Under the pieces are notes generated by a model. It was not told the origin of the DNA. It was given only the letters and a program-made list of their open reading frames with translations, and searched no databases. A DNA stretch of 37,832 bases from Smittium mucronatum (lineage: Eukaryota; Kickxellomycota; Harpellomycetes; Harpellales; Legeriomycetaceae), in contig LSSL01002626.1 of the NCBI GenBank assembly GCA_001953115.1, forward strand, positions 1-37,832, in the 5' to 3' direction. The position numbers were made by a program, and so were the translations under genes. How positions within the stretch are numbered: the first letter of the stretch is position 1; every line of letters begins with the position of its first letter. This document shows positions 23,093 through 33,532 of the stretch, one piece after another.

Positions 23093-23279
23093 CAATATCA
23101 TAATATATTTGGAAAAAAATTGGCCCAAAAAAAATTCCCAAAGATAAATAGAGCATGAAAATATAACTTGCACAAGTTTGCTCTAATACGATTAAAATGG
23201 AAAAAATTCATTATAATTACCTTCCGAAATAGAATTGAGAAAATTATAAAACAATATTTTCGGTTATGGAAATGTGAAT
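23093..23279 (+). repeat. Left terminal inverted repeat of the Tc1-like element
   Basis: This arm is the reverse complement of 24721-24900 with scattered differences. The longest matching blocks are GAGAAAATTATAAAACAATA and GGTTATGGAAATGTGAAT near the inner end. Confidence 0.85.
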
Positions 23280-23508
23280 TGATTTTTTGTGATTTTTTCA
23301 TTATATTATTATATCTATAAGTTTATTGGCTCGATTATTCCACGGTTGATGTTTTAGAATTAATATCGTTTACATATTCAGATTAGATAATTTTTCAATG
23401 AATAATTTTTCTAATTTCGAATAAGTTTTCATTTATAATAACAAATCATTTTTATTTAAATTATTACATGTGTATTTGTAATAAATATATCAATGAAACT
23501 TTACTTAA

Positions 23509-24600
23509 ATGGATAACTCATCGGATTATTACAGTGAGTGTGAGGATTATTTATACCTCTACGACAAATTATCCGACAATTTCTATGTGGATGAAAGCCC
23601 AGTCCAGAATGAAGTTCCAAAAAAAAGTAAATAATTCTAAAAAAGGAAAGTATATCAAAATTTATGCTTAAATATGAAGATGGAAAATCTAATCAAATTA
23701 TTCAATCAAATTTAGGTCTTTCAAATTCAACAGCTAGAAGGCTTAGTAAAAAATAAGCATTGGTTAATTAAATCCTGATTAATTTATTGATTTTACTGAT
23801 AAGCTAAAAAGCAGAAGAAAGGACCCATCAAAGTATTTTTCTTCTATAACTTTGCAACTTCTTCCTTTGGTCCGTTGTTGACGTTACAGGAAATTAAAAC
23901 TAATTTAGAAAATGATGGGTATTTTTTATCAATTTAATCCATACATAGATCAATTAAAGACATAGAACATTGTCGAAAAAGACTAATTAGAATTCCCATA
24001 TAAAGAAATAGTCAAAATATTCTGAGTCTAAGACATGAATTTTGTAGAGAAATAAAAAATATTTTCTATGAGTCATTAATTTACTTAGAAGAAAAGAGAA
24101 TTAACCTCAATTTAGTTAGAAAATATGGCTATTCAGCAATTAATTCAAAGGACGTATCGGATATTCCAAAAAATAAGGGTTTTAGTGTGTCTATTATTGT
24201 ATCAATATCCATTTAGGGAATTTCGTGCTACCAAATTAGAAAAAAAACCTTTTAAAACAACCATTTTTAATAAATTTTTAAGCATAAAATAATTGCCTGT
24301 GACTGAAGATAAAAAAATTCTTGTGTGGATACTTCAAGCTTTTACAAATTGAAAACTAACAGATCGATAATTTCTTCTTCTGCTAATATTCAGGAATTTT
24401 TACCTGCGTATTAATCTTTGATTAATCCAATTTTAGAGTTTTTTTCAACAATAAAGACCAGATATAAATCTTTAACACCACAAGAAACCGATTAAGAAAC
24501 TATTGAAGAGTATGTTATTTCTATTTTAGAATCCTTTATCAATCATTTGTTAACCTATTTTAGGTTTATATGGCAATGTGTGGATATTTTAATTGAAAAA
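23509..24600 (+). pseudogene. Tc1/IS630-like (DDE_3) transposase, multiply broken
   Basis: A start at 23509 gives an acidic N-terminus (MDNSSDYYSECEDYLYLYD) stopped by TAA at 23632. In another frame, YEDGKSNQIIQSNLGLSNST (from ~23671) is a helix-turn-helix. LIYLEEKRINLNL (from ~24077) corresponds to the first catalytic motif, usually L-D-E-T-G in this family, and here the aspartate is Glu. YGYSAINSKDVSDIPKNKG follows as in DDE_3 transposases. INPILEFFSTIKTRYK (from ~24421) matches the last catalytic block (N-P-I-E). Stops and frameshifts separate these pieces, so it is dead. Confidence 0.75.
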
Positions 24601-24720
24601 TAGCCATTCATATAATTATCGAAAATTGAATAATATTTTTTTATAAATTTTAACCATTTTTATTTTTACGTATAAATTTATGCAATGGATTTTTTTGATA
24701 TTAAATTTAAAAACTAACAT

Positions 24721-24900
24721 ATTCACATTTCCATAACCAGAAATATTGTTTTATAATTTTCTCAATCCTACTTCGGAAGGTAATGATAATTAATTTTTTT
24801 AAATTTTAATCGTATTAGAGCAAATTTGTGATAGTTTCATTTTCATTTTCATTTTCAACCTATCTTTGGCAAATCTTTTTTCAAATCTATTATGATATTG
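24721..24900 (-). repeat. Right terminal inverted repeat of the Tc1-like element
   Basis: This is the inverted partner of 23093-23279. It contains a short (ATTTTC)n expansion near 24838-24856 that is not in the left arm and shifts the alignment there. Confidence 0.85.
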
Positions 24901-25735
24901 AAAATTAAAGTGGTAAAACGTGCATTTTTTCTCTAAGTGAGGCTATACCCTATTTGTGGTATGAAAGTCTTAGCACGTTTAAGGACTGTTTTTTTCCTTC
25001 ATAGCCTAGATGTTTATTCTAGTTAGTTTTTCGTTTAGTTTTGAATAAATACATTTTTTATGTTATTCGCTTTAGTCATACCCGTGTTCGGTTAAGTTGC
25101 TTTTAAAAAGTCTTCTTAATACTTTCATAGAATTGGATAATTGCATCTGGTCCGGTTTATTGGTTTAGTTATTTTACTTTATTGCTTATGAAGGCATTAG
25201 CTTATCTAACTCTATTACCTGTTTATGCGCAACCATGAGTTGCTCGAGTTCGGTGCTTATCCTTATGGATTTGCTCCGGAGGTTGACACTTGGCGAGAGG
25301 TGGTGGAAGATAGAGATATCGATCTTTCTGCGTCCTTCTCTATTGAAGCACCCCCGCTAAGCGATTACTTAGAACCATCGGTTACTTTGGTGGGAGAACC
25401 AGTTATGGAAGATATTTTATCTTCTTTACTGGGGGTTTCGTTAAGTTCAGCCCCACCCCCCAGATAAGCTTTTCGCCTATTATTCCTACCATTGGGGCTG
25501 TATAAACACTTGGCGTTTTCAATACATCGAGTAATGGGCGAAGAATATATAGTCGGAGTAAGGGTGCAATATCTGCCCTAAGTTTTCTGATGGGTGAAGA
25601 AGTGAGTGTGTCAGCAATGATGCTCCTAACTTTTTCTCATCTTTGGCGGTAAAACAACGGTTTAAAAGCAAAGATTTAAAACAGTCTAAAGAATATAGAG
25701 AATCAGCTTCCGTCATTAAAAATTTTTTTTATGAA
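24901..25735 (+). pseudogene. Degenerate coding-like island of unknown family
   Basis: G+C rises clearly above the surroundings here. An 80-codon ORF (25225-25467, starting MRNHELLEFGAYPYGFAPE) is rich in acidic residues and ends in a proline run. After one frameshift the reading continues ISFSPIIPTIGAV, stop, then TLGVFNTSSNGRRIYSRSKG and MGEEVSVSAMMLLTFSHLW to about 25,650. After another shift it reads VKQRFKSKDLKQSKEYRESA. The sequence complexity is that of real protein. A proline-rich, acidic then basic polypeptide with no enzyme motif would suit a retroelement gag or ORF1, but I do not recognise the family. Bases 24901-25224 upstream have no coding signal and could be a leader or terminal repeat. 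Confidence 0.4.
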
Positions 25736-27179
25736 ATTTTACTTAGTTTTTTTAGTGGCATAAATTTATTTAGAGTACCAATATGGAGGTTTTAAATTTT
25801 TTATAATAAACTGATTGGTCTATATAATTTTCTCAAAGTTTATACAAAAAATTAAAAAAGTATTTATTAGGATCCCAGTGCAAAATTGAGAATGTTTGAA
25901 CCTTGTTAATTTTTACCAAATAAAATCTTAATACCTAAATTTAGATGTCAATTATCAATATAAAAACATTATTCAGTAATCATTGTATAAAATTATAAAA
26001 CTTTTTGTTATTGAAACATCAGAATTTTTATGAAAATAAAGTTCTATATAGATATATATGTGTTTTTTTAATTAACAATGTATTTCTGGAAAAAAAATCG
26101 AATTTATTAAAAAACCCCTTTTTTATCGAAAAAGCGGATCTATATGGTAAAAATTATAATTATTGGTCTCATTAAAAAATTATCTAAATCAAAATTTATC
26201 CTGAAATCGATTAAATTTATCAATTAGATAAAATTGAAATTATGAAGCGATAAAAAAAAATTGAAATTTATTGAACTGTTTGGCTTTAACCATGATTTCG
26301 CTTTTTCTGTTTTCTGTTTTTTTAAAAAAATTAATTACATGAAATAAAATCTTCCTCCTTCTCTTTTCCTTTCTCCCCCTTCCATTTTCCTCCTTCTTTT
26401 TCCCTCCATTCATCATTCATATTTCTCCGCCAAACCAAAATTGATTAAAAATAATATAACCCAAAAAACAATACTATTATCTATCAACTGTACTTAAGTA
26501 AAAATAATTTTTATTTATAAATTATATGCAAATATATTATTTTCATATTTGCTTTTTCATAAGTTATTTTTGAACTGGATACCGATAGGAAATATGAAAT
26601 TGATTTAAAAAATCATTGATCTATGTGATTATAAATTCAGTATAAGTTATGAATTTTTTTGAAATTTTATTTTTATATATTAAAAATTTAAATATTAAAC
26701 TATAAATTCTATACTTTTTATAGAAAACTGTGAAACTAAAATGAAATAGAGCTAAAATTTTACATGAAAATGAAGTATGTGTAATGCTAAAAAGTATATC
26801 CTCAAGCAAATAGCACAATTTTTTTAAAAAAATAATTAAAATCACATTCCACACAATGTATTTAGATTTAATCAATTGCATATAATAATTAAAATTTATA
26901 AATAAAATACAGATAAAAAATTCACTTTTTTTTAAGAGGATTGATTTTACTATTATTAAATATCTGATTATAAATTATATTTATTATATCTTTTAAAATA
27001 AAGGGATTTTATTATTAAACTAATTATGATTAATAATATAATTTTAAAAAGATTCAATTTTTATGTAAAGGTTTACCTGTTCAAAATTATTCTAAATAGA
27101 TGTAATCTCAGGTGAAAATCGGTGAGAAAATGCAAACATCGTGTATATACTCATGAAATTCTAAATTTATTCTTATTTT
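25736..27179. other. AT-rich stretch with a pyrimidine tract, no gene recognised
   Basis: No coding sequence with family signatures is visible. At 26350-26409 lies a 60-base C/T tract interrupted by a single A, unusual in this AT-rich context. The minus-strand open frame at 26,621-26,881 is low-complexity and probably chance. Confidence 0.55.
26350..26409. repeat. Polypyrimidine tract
   Basis: Sixty bases are all C or T except one A near the middle. Such tracts can act as promoter elements, splice tracts or triplex formers; nothing here decides between them. Confidence 0.7.
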
Positions 27180-28094
27180 AAGCCCTGCAGCGCCCCAAAG
27201 CTGCTTTAAACGGGAGTAATACTTCGTGCAAATTATTTTAACTGAATATAATTTTTCATTGTTTAAATATTCAATGTGACTGAGGCTAGAACCTTTTAAT
27301 GACTAAATTGAGGGATATATCTGGAAATTCCAATATATCCTAAGTAGGCTATTATAGACCAGTACCGATTTCCATCCGGAGTATTTTCCTCTGGAGCTTA
27401 AAGAAGATATTTTTTTTATAAATGAACTCTGCTCAAAAATATGCTAATCATGTATCGAGCCTTATTTTATTTGGCTAAGTGTAGTTACCCTTCTATCCGG
27501 AAGATGAGAAAATTCTCTTTTTAGCTGTATAATTTATTTTTTCGGGAAAATAAAACTTTTTAATCTCTAAAAACTGTGGCCAATATATAGCACTCTTTTA
27601 TAGACGCATCTTTTACAAGTGCTATTTCTGTTAAATTAAAAAATCTCGATAATAAATATTACTGTTCACATTTTTTTAAACAAACGAGGGACTTTTTTTT
27701 CAGAGTTTCTTTGATCGAATCGGTAATTATTTTTATGTCTTTTTGTTTAGCCAGAATTCATGTTTTATGATAGCCCAATAGTGAATTAAGTTGGATAAAT
27801 GTTCAAAAAAGACAGATAAAGTAGCAATTAATCTTTAATTGATAGCTTTAGCCTTTTTCCTCTGGCATTTCTCATTCCAGAAAGATCCTGATTTAACATC
27901 TCAAATAATATATCAACCTCATTCAAATCTAATTTGGTTAATGTTTTAAGATAATCTTTAAAAAGTTGGTCAAGATAAAAATCAGTTTCGTTTTGCTCAA
28001 TATCAAAAGTTCTTTATGCTTCAAAATCTTCAATTATTACTTCATCAATATTCTGGGCTCTATTAATGAGTCTTTGAAAATTTTCATTGGACAT
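27180..28094 (-). pseudogene. HARBI1/DDE_4-like transposase, degraded (second copy, different family)
   Basis: On the minus strand, ATG at 28094 opens MSNENFQRLINRAQNIDE, then a stop. The frame then continues with KDYLKTLTKLDLNEVDILF and DLSGMRNARGKRLKLSIKD, a stop, and LYLSFLNIYPT. This is the N-terminal helical region that precedes the helix-turn-helix of HARBI1-related transposases. Further on, after frameshifts, come YWSIIAYLGYIGISRYIPQ (27,365-27,300), which fits the A-D-x-G-Y-x-G block with its aspartate replaced by Tyr, and a weak remnant of the C-terminal F-G-R helix near 27,200. Many breaks show it is long dead. Its N-terminus differs from that of the copy at 15.3 kb, so they are separate families. 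Confidence 0.65.
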
Positions 28095-28654
28095 ATTTAA
28101 TAATATTTTTTATTCTTTAAAAATTTTAACTAAAAAAAAATTAGATGAGCTAAATTTACTTAAAAATCTTAATGTATGTGTATTCACATATATATAATGT
28201 ATTCCACATTATTCAATATCAATTTTTTTAATTATATAAATCAAAATTAATTAGACAATATATTTCTGTAGTTATAGAATAAATTTAAACCATCTGAAAA
28301 AATGATTTAAATTAAGAATTGATGATAAAAATAAATTTGATGTATTAAAAACTTAAACCAAATGTATTAATCATAAAAAAACATCCATTTTGATAAAAAA
28401 GCGTTTTTTTGATAAATCTTATTTATATCCAAAAATTTATTATTATTTAAAAGAACTCAAATTAATCAATGTAATTCGTTTTTCTCAAAAAACTGATTTA
28501 TTTCAGTAGCGCGATATTTGATTATTTTATCCAATGATTACTGGACTTCTCATTACAATTGATAATCATAATACAAAATTAATAACTTTCTCTTATTTGA
28601 TAAAAAAATACTTAGATTTAATTGAAGCCACTTATTGAACTGGGAATCTATTAT

Positions 28655-29224
28655 TGCAAAAAAACAAGTTTTGGAAATAATCTCTAGTTTTTTGGACGAT
28701 TTTTAAATCAAAGTCCTATTAATTTTATATGTTAGTTAAATGCGCTGAAAACGTGAAGCTGGTGCAATAAAAAGATTTATTGTGTGATTTCTTTTATAAT
28801 CAGCATTTTTATAACTATAATTATAATCTATTTTACAATAGATACATATCCCTAGGTGTTAAGATTTTAGCCAATGGTGTAAATGAAAGTAAAATTCATG
28901 TAAACCGATTGAATAATAGAAGACACTTAGGAATATTTACTTATTATAGACCCAGTTTTATTCTTTTATAGAAATAATATTTTTCCTGATTAGGAACTTT
29001 GTGAGTTTTTAGTCATAAACTTTTCACTTTTTAAAATTATTGGCTACACTTTTATTAAGTATAACATAGTTTAGGACTATTTAGAGCGACGATTAAATTA
29101 TAAAATTAATATTTCCCATTTATTATTATGAAATAATTTATTGTTGAAGTGTAAAAAATGGTACATTAGAGTGGAAAAAATGGTCTATTAAAGCGAAAAA
29201 AATGGTCTGTTTGAATGGAAAACC
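28655..29224 (+). repeat. Right arm of the 6.8-kb inverted repeat
   Basis: This is the inverted partner of 22415-22945. Its 63-codon ORF (28780-28971, starting MCDFFYNQHF) is about 80% identical at protein level to the one in the left arm. In both arms the frame extends upstream as LVQ, an in-frame TAA, then KDLLCDFF. Confidence 0.85.
29146..29224 (+). repeat. Tandem 22-23-bp sub-repeats at the arm tip
   Basis: Three and a half imperfect copies share the core AAAAAATGGTCTATTA. The left arm tip has about one and a half copies. Short tandem sub-repeats at the ends of long inverted repeats are typical of fold-back and some Mutator-like elements. Confidence 0.8.
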
Positions 29225-30264
29225 ACGCAATCTACTCTATGAGAGTTTTCGAATAAAAATTTCACTACTTTGATCTATTTTATTTACTTAGAATTTTCAA
29301 ATACATTTTTATACTATGCGTGAAAAAAAAAAATTACACCTTTTTTTTTTGTCACTATTACTGCACTTGCAATAGTTTTCCTTACACTTGATTTTACAGC
29401 TTCTTTTGATTTGGTTTATAATCTTTTACACGGAAGCTTTTTTTAAAGCTATTTTGGCAGATATTTTTCCATAAATTAACTGTAATTTTATAAAGTAAAT
29501 GATTTTCATGAATGAAATTTATGCAATTTCCTGTCTACTATGAAAATTTTACATCCAATTCTATAAATACCACCAAATATTTCAACTATTATCTTAATAA
29601 AACATTTGTTTCCGACCCCATTTTGATCCTCTTTTGAAATTTATATTAAGTTTATACCCTATCCCATATTTCAAAGTTTTTTCGTTTTTATTTCTTGTCA
29701 TTTTTTGAATAGATATAGTTGTATTTTTCATTGAATCTAAATAAATTTTAATATCTCCTGAAATTTCATTTTTTTATTAATTTTATTTCCATATATAATT
29801 CTATTTTATATCGAAATGTTATTTATGTTGTTCATATCTCTGCTTTAAAAACTATCACAACCACTAAAATACTCATTTTCTAGTGAATTTCTGTAAAAAC
29901 AGTAACCGAATCCTCTGCAGGTTTAAATTTTTTAATACTTGCATTGCTATATAAAGTATCTTAATTATATAATATGTTAATTTAGGCCATCCTGAGATTT
30001 TTTGTTAGAAAATCCACGTTTTTTCAAAAAAAAAAAAAAATTAGCAATATATTGCCCCGGATGGAGGCATTTTTACTACTCTACTATCTGAAAGATCAAG
30101 AAAACATGAAAAATAGGGGATTAATTCATTTTTATAATAAATAAATGACTCAAACAAGGAAAATTTCGAGTATTTTAATCTTTTTGGATATAAATCAAAT
30201 ATGATAATCTTTAAATAAAAATAATAATCAAACTTATTCTTTATTTTTTATCTTAAAATCTGAA
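29225..30264. other. AT-rich stretch, no gene recognised
   Basis: About 1 kb lies between the inverted-repeat unit and the integrase remnant, with no coding-like peptide and no repeat that I can see. The 3' terminal repeat of the retrotransposon could lie in it, because that element reads leftwards. Confidence 0.5.
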
Positions 30265-31060
30265 ACCCATAGCCTTAATAATATTTTTTAATCTTCTGTA
30301 TAAACTACAGTGCACTTGCTCAACTATCCCATTAGTTTGAGGATTTCTATGAGAAATAAAATCCGATTCGCTTCCATTAAAAGCTTTAGAGAAACCAATA
30401 AATTCTTGATTTGATAATCCCGTTCCATTTTCAACAAAGATAATTTTAAATACAATGGAGAATTTATAGTTAAATAATTTAGTCCGCTAAAACTTCTGAC
30501 GCCGATTTTTTCAGAGTTGAAATCTATTTGAATTTAGTAAAGTTATAAAAAGTATGGGTTATAAATTTGAAATCGCCACTACGAGGGCCGCGAGTATCGA
30601 TTAAGTAAACCTCTATTTTTTCAAAAGGGTTTTGAGAAATTATTTACTATATGTTTGTTTTTTCAAACAGGATTAAGTATTTGAAATTTTGGACAACATT
30701 TAGCAAAAGTCATTATTAATTACTGGTTGGTTCCGTAAAAAGATAAGAATAGATATTTCCAAGTTTTCTTAGAACCAGGGTGTCCAATCCATTGTTAATA
30801 CCCTTTATTATGTCAAGTTATCTCTCTTTTACAATAAAATTAAGATAAGAATCATCCGAAATATACCACACAAGTGTAAAAACATTTAAAGGGATTTATT
30901 TTTTATTTTTTGATAAATTATTTTCTTCTACTATGAATTCACTAACATACTAAAATGTTTAGAAATCTAATAAATATCGAGGATTGTAAATAATATCAGG
31001 TTTAAAATTGAAAACTTCCTGTCGGCTTTCGTTCAATTTAGTATAAATACAATTTATTCG
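30265..31060 (-). pseudogene. Ty3-type LTR retrotransposon integrase, degraded
   Basis: Minus-strand pieces read in the order of a Ty3-like pol C-terminus. EVFNFKPDIIYNP (about 31,020) resembles the end of the RNase H region. IGHPGSKKTWKYL and CCPKF (about 30,790-30,690) match the H-H-C-C zinc domain. VYLIDTRGPRSGDFKF (about 30,612) covers the first catalytic region. FVENGTGLSNQEF (about 30,440) is the second, with Asp replaced by Glu. NPQTNGIVEQVH (about 30,350) contains the last catalytic glutamate block, followed by SLYRRLKNIIKAMGF. Several stops and frameshifts lie between. Reverse transcriptase and gag were not found on either side. Confidence 0.72.
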
Positions 31061-32210
31061 TAACCTATTTGTTTAATACTATCAAAATTTTAAAATTTAG
31101 AAAAATATTAAATTACGCACATTTAATAGAATTTTTAATTAGTCGTCTATAGAGAAATCTGTATTATAATAAAAATCTTGTGACAAAAAAAAATTGATAC
31201 TAAATGAAAAAAAAATAATAATATATTTTGACTCCTTTTATATTAAAATTATCATTATAGTAGTTATATATTTTTAAAAAATACTAAAGCTATTGATTGA
31301 TAAGTTTTGTAAATTCAGCATGAAGAAAATTACGTATATGCGTAATTTTGCTTTAATATGAATCGAATATTATGATAAAGTATAATATTGCTAGTTTGAA
31401 TATTAACTATCTAAAAAAAATTAAAATCGATAAGAATCAGTAGGAACCAAAAAAAAAACTAAATTTATCTATTATTTCAAAAAAATATTTCAGGTGTCTT
31501 AAAAATACTTTAACTACAATTTTATAAAATTATAAATAATTTTTGATGTTTATTACATATACAGATTGTCGGAACTGATAAATTTTTAATCTTCCTGTAT
31601 ATTGAAGTCTCGGAGTTATTGTGATTCAGAAAAAAAATGCAGCTTCCAAGAAAAGAAAATAAAGTATTTAACCCTTGAAAAGCCAAAATAATTCCATCTC
31701 AAATTCGCTTTTGGCTCTTTAATTCAAAAAAAGTTAATTTTAAACTTTTACATTTTACAAATAGTAATCTGACATAGTAATGTCGACCCAATAGGAAAAA
31801 TTCATTGGTCCTTAATTTAAATTTAGTAAAAAAAATATGTGATATTTGCAATAATATTTAAAATTAATGAAACATTGAAAGCCAAAATTCTTATCGGAAA
31901 ATGTCGAATTAATCTAAAAAATATGGATTTTTCATTTGACAAGTATTTGATGTAAAATAAATTAATTGACTAATCTAATCAATGCCAATAAAATTTTCTG
32001 GGATCTCAGAATTGCATAAAACTTTTCACTTGCCATCTCAAAAATAGTGGAAGCAGATACAAAAATATAAATTATAATTGGATTCAGAGCAATGAAATTC
32101 AATAATATAGAAAATTGATTCGTAAATAGTAAAAAAAATTAAATTAAGTGAAAATGGGCTCATGATTAGATAAAATTGGTTGAAAAACAATAAAAACTAA
32201 TTTGAAATAG
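31061..32210. other. AT-rich stretch with a small hairpin, no gene recognised
   Basis: There is no coding signal. A perfect 9-bp stem AAAATTACG/CGTAATTTT with a six-base loop lies at 31326-31349. If the Ty3-like remnant ever extended upstream, its reverse transcriptase would lie here, but no trace is readable. Confidence 0.5.
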
Positions 32211-32515
32211 TAGGCAACCAACGCGATTGAGGCCTTTAATGTTGTTAGAGGCTCGATATTCGATATAATTTCAAATAAAACAAAATAGTTCCAATTATTT
32301 AAAATGTTTTAAAAAGAGCTACAATAATTGGTTATAATGTTAAAAACTCACCAATAATATTATAATAGATTTATTTTGTACTAAACGCGTTTTATTGAAT
32401 GGTTTAGATTTGTTTGAAAATAAGCCTCATTTTCAAATAAGCGCAATTTTTTTATTAAACGCGTTTTATTCAAAATAAAAGTTTTTAATCATATTATCAA
32501 AACTATTAACTTTAT
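32211..32515 (+). repeat. Left arm of the fold-back element
   Basis: This arm reads inward from TAGGC to ACTTTAT and matches the right arm with only about a dozen differences, mostly single substitutions. Confidence 0.9.
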
Positions 32516-33226
32516 AAGGTCTTTCCATATATTTCCAATAAATCTATCGAAACAGAATACAATTAACAAAAAGATAGAGTTTCTTACATTAATTTCATCT
32601 TTTATCAAAATAAATTTTGGAGGTTTTATTTGGTTTAAATTTATTCAAGTATTAAAAGAAATTTCTGTAAGCAATAAGATATAAAGTGAGAATTTATTAG
32701 AGATGTTTCAATATAATCATTTTATCTGTTTATAATTACAAATTTTCTCTTCATTATTCCAAAACTAAAAGTATAGCAGTCTAATAACAATAAATAAAAA
32801 TAAAAATCATCTCTATTAATCTTTTCGTAATTTTTATAATATATAAGTAGCTTCGTAAATTGCCGGATAAGAGAAAATAAATTTAATGAAAAAAAAATAA
32901 AAACAATATTTTTTTGTATAAAAGCTTTATTTAATAGTTCTCTATCTTTAAAGAAATCTCGGTCTCTTATTATTTTTTATACACAAAATTTGAGTTTAAA
33001 CGTACTATAAAATAAAAATTTATGTTTTAGTTGAGCTTTTCTTAATCAAGCTTACTGGAATTAAAATTTTAGACTCTGATTGAAAAATCAAAATCACATA
33101 CTCTTATCTTTTTTTTTTACCAATTTATACAAAAAAACCCCAATCTTCAATCAGAGGATTTTAAATTTTAATTTGAAACGTTTGACCCAATTTGATTCAA
33201 AAATTAAAAATCATTATAAGCCCAGT

Positions 33227-33532
33227 ATAAAGTTAATAGTTTTGATTTTATTATTAAAAACGTTTATTTTGAATAAAACGCGTTTAATAAAAAAATTTGC
33301 GCTTATTTGAAAATGAGGCTTATTTTCAAACAGATCTAAACCATTCAATAAAACGCGTTTAGTACAAAATAAATCTATTATAATATTATTGGTGAGTTTT
33401 TAACATTATAACCAATTATTGTAGCTCTTTTTAAAACATTTGAAATAATTGGAACTATTTTGTTTTATTTGAATTTATATCTAATATCGAGCCCCTAACA
33501 ACATCAAAGGCCTCAATCGCGTTGGCAGCCTA
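33227..33532 (-). repeat. Right arm of the fold-back element
   Basis: This is the inverted partner of 32211-32515. A chance ORF at 33080-33310 runs into this arm and is not a gene. Confidence 0.9.

Larger units (their letters stand above)
23093..24900 (+). mobile_element. Tc1/mariner (IS630-like) transposon, decayed
   Basis: This is an ~1.8-kb element with ~180-bp terminal inverted repeats (left 23093-23279, right 24721-24900) around a degraded transposase. The arms agree closely in blocks such as TTTGCTCTAATACGATTAAAAT, here split into GCTCTAATACG and GATTAAAAT, and GAGAAAATTATAAAACAATA. Both tips read CAATATCATAATA towards the inside. A TA dinucleotide sits two bases outside the left tip, as expected for this family, but the right flank is too altered to confirm the duplication. 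It lies inside the 6.8-kb inverted-repeat unit. Confidence 0.8.
22415..29224. mobile_element. 6.8-kb unit bounded by inverted repeats of ~0.5-0.6 kb
   Basis: The two ends are inverted copies of one another (22415-22945 and 28655-29224), at roughly 80-85% identity by eye in the best part. Between them lie a Tc1/IS630-like element, a coding-like degenerate island and a HARBI1/DDE_4-like pseudogene. The unit could be one large DNA transposon with long terminal repeats into which others inserted. Alternatively, two copies of a shorter repeat may simply face each other. The outer edge of each arm carries the same 22-23-bp sub-repeat, which favours true element ends. I could not define a target-site duplication. 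Confidence 0.5.
32211..33532. mobile_element. 1.3-kb fold-back element with ~305-bp terminal inverted repeats
   Basis: The arms 32211-32515 and 33227-33532 are inverted copies at roughly 95% identity by eye. They share long blocks around CCAACGCGATTGAGGCC at the tips and several ACGCGT sites further in. The ~710-bp middle has no transposase, so this is a non-autonomous element of fold-back, MITE or Mutator-like (long-arm) type. Tips read TAGGC...GCCTA. The left flank ends TTTGAAATAG, and TTCGAAATAG occurs about ten bases outside the right tip, so a target duplication is possible but not exact. Confidence 0.85.

Noticed and set aside
23098..23301. 67-codon minus-strand ORF
   Set aside because: It lies almost wholly inside the left terminal repeat of the Tc1-like element.
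33080..33310. 76-codon plus-strand ORF
   Set aside because: It runs into the right arm of the fold-back element and has a low-complexity composition.
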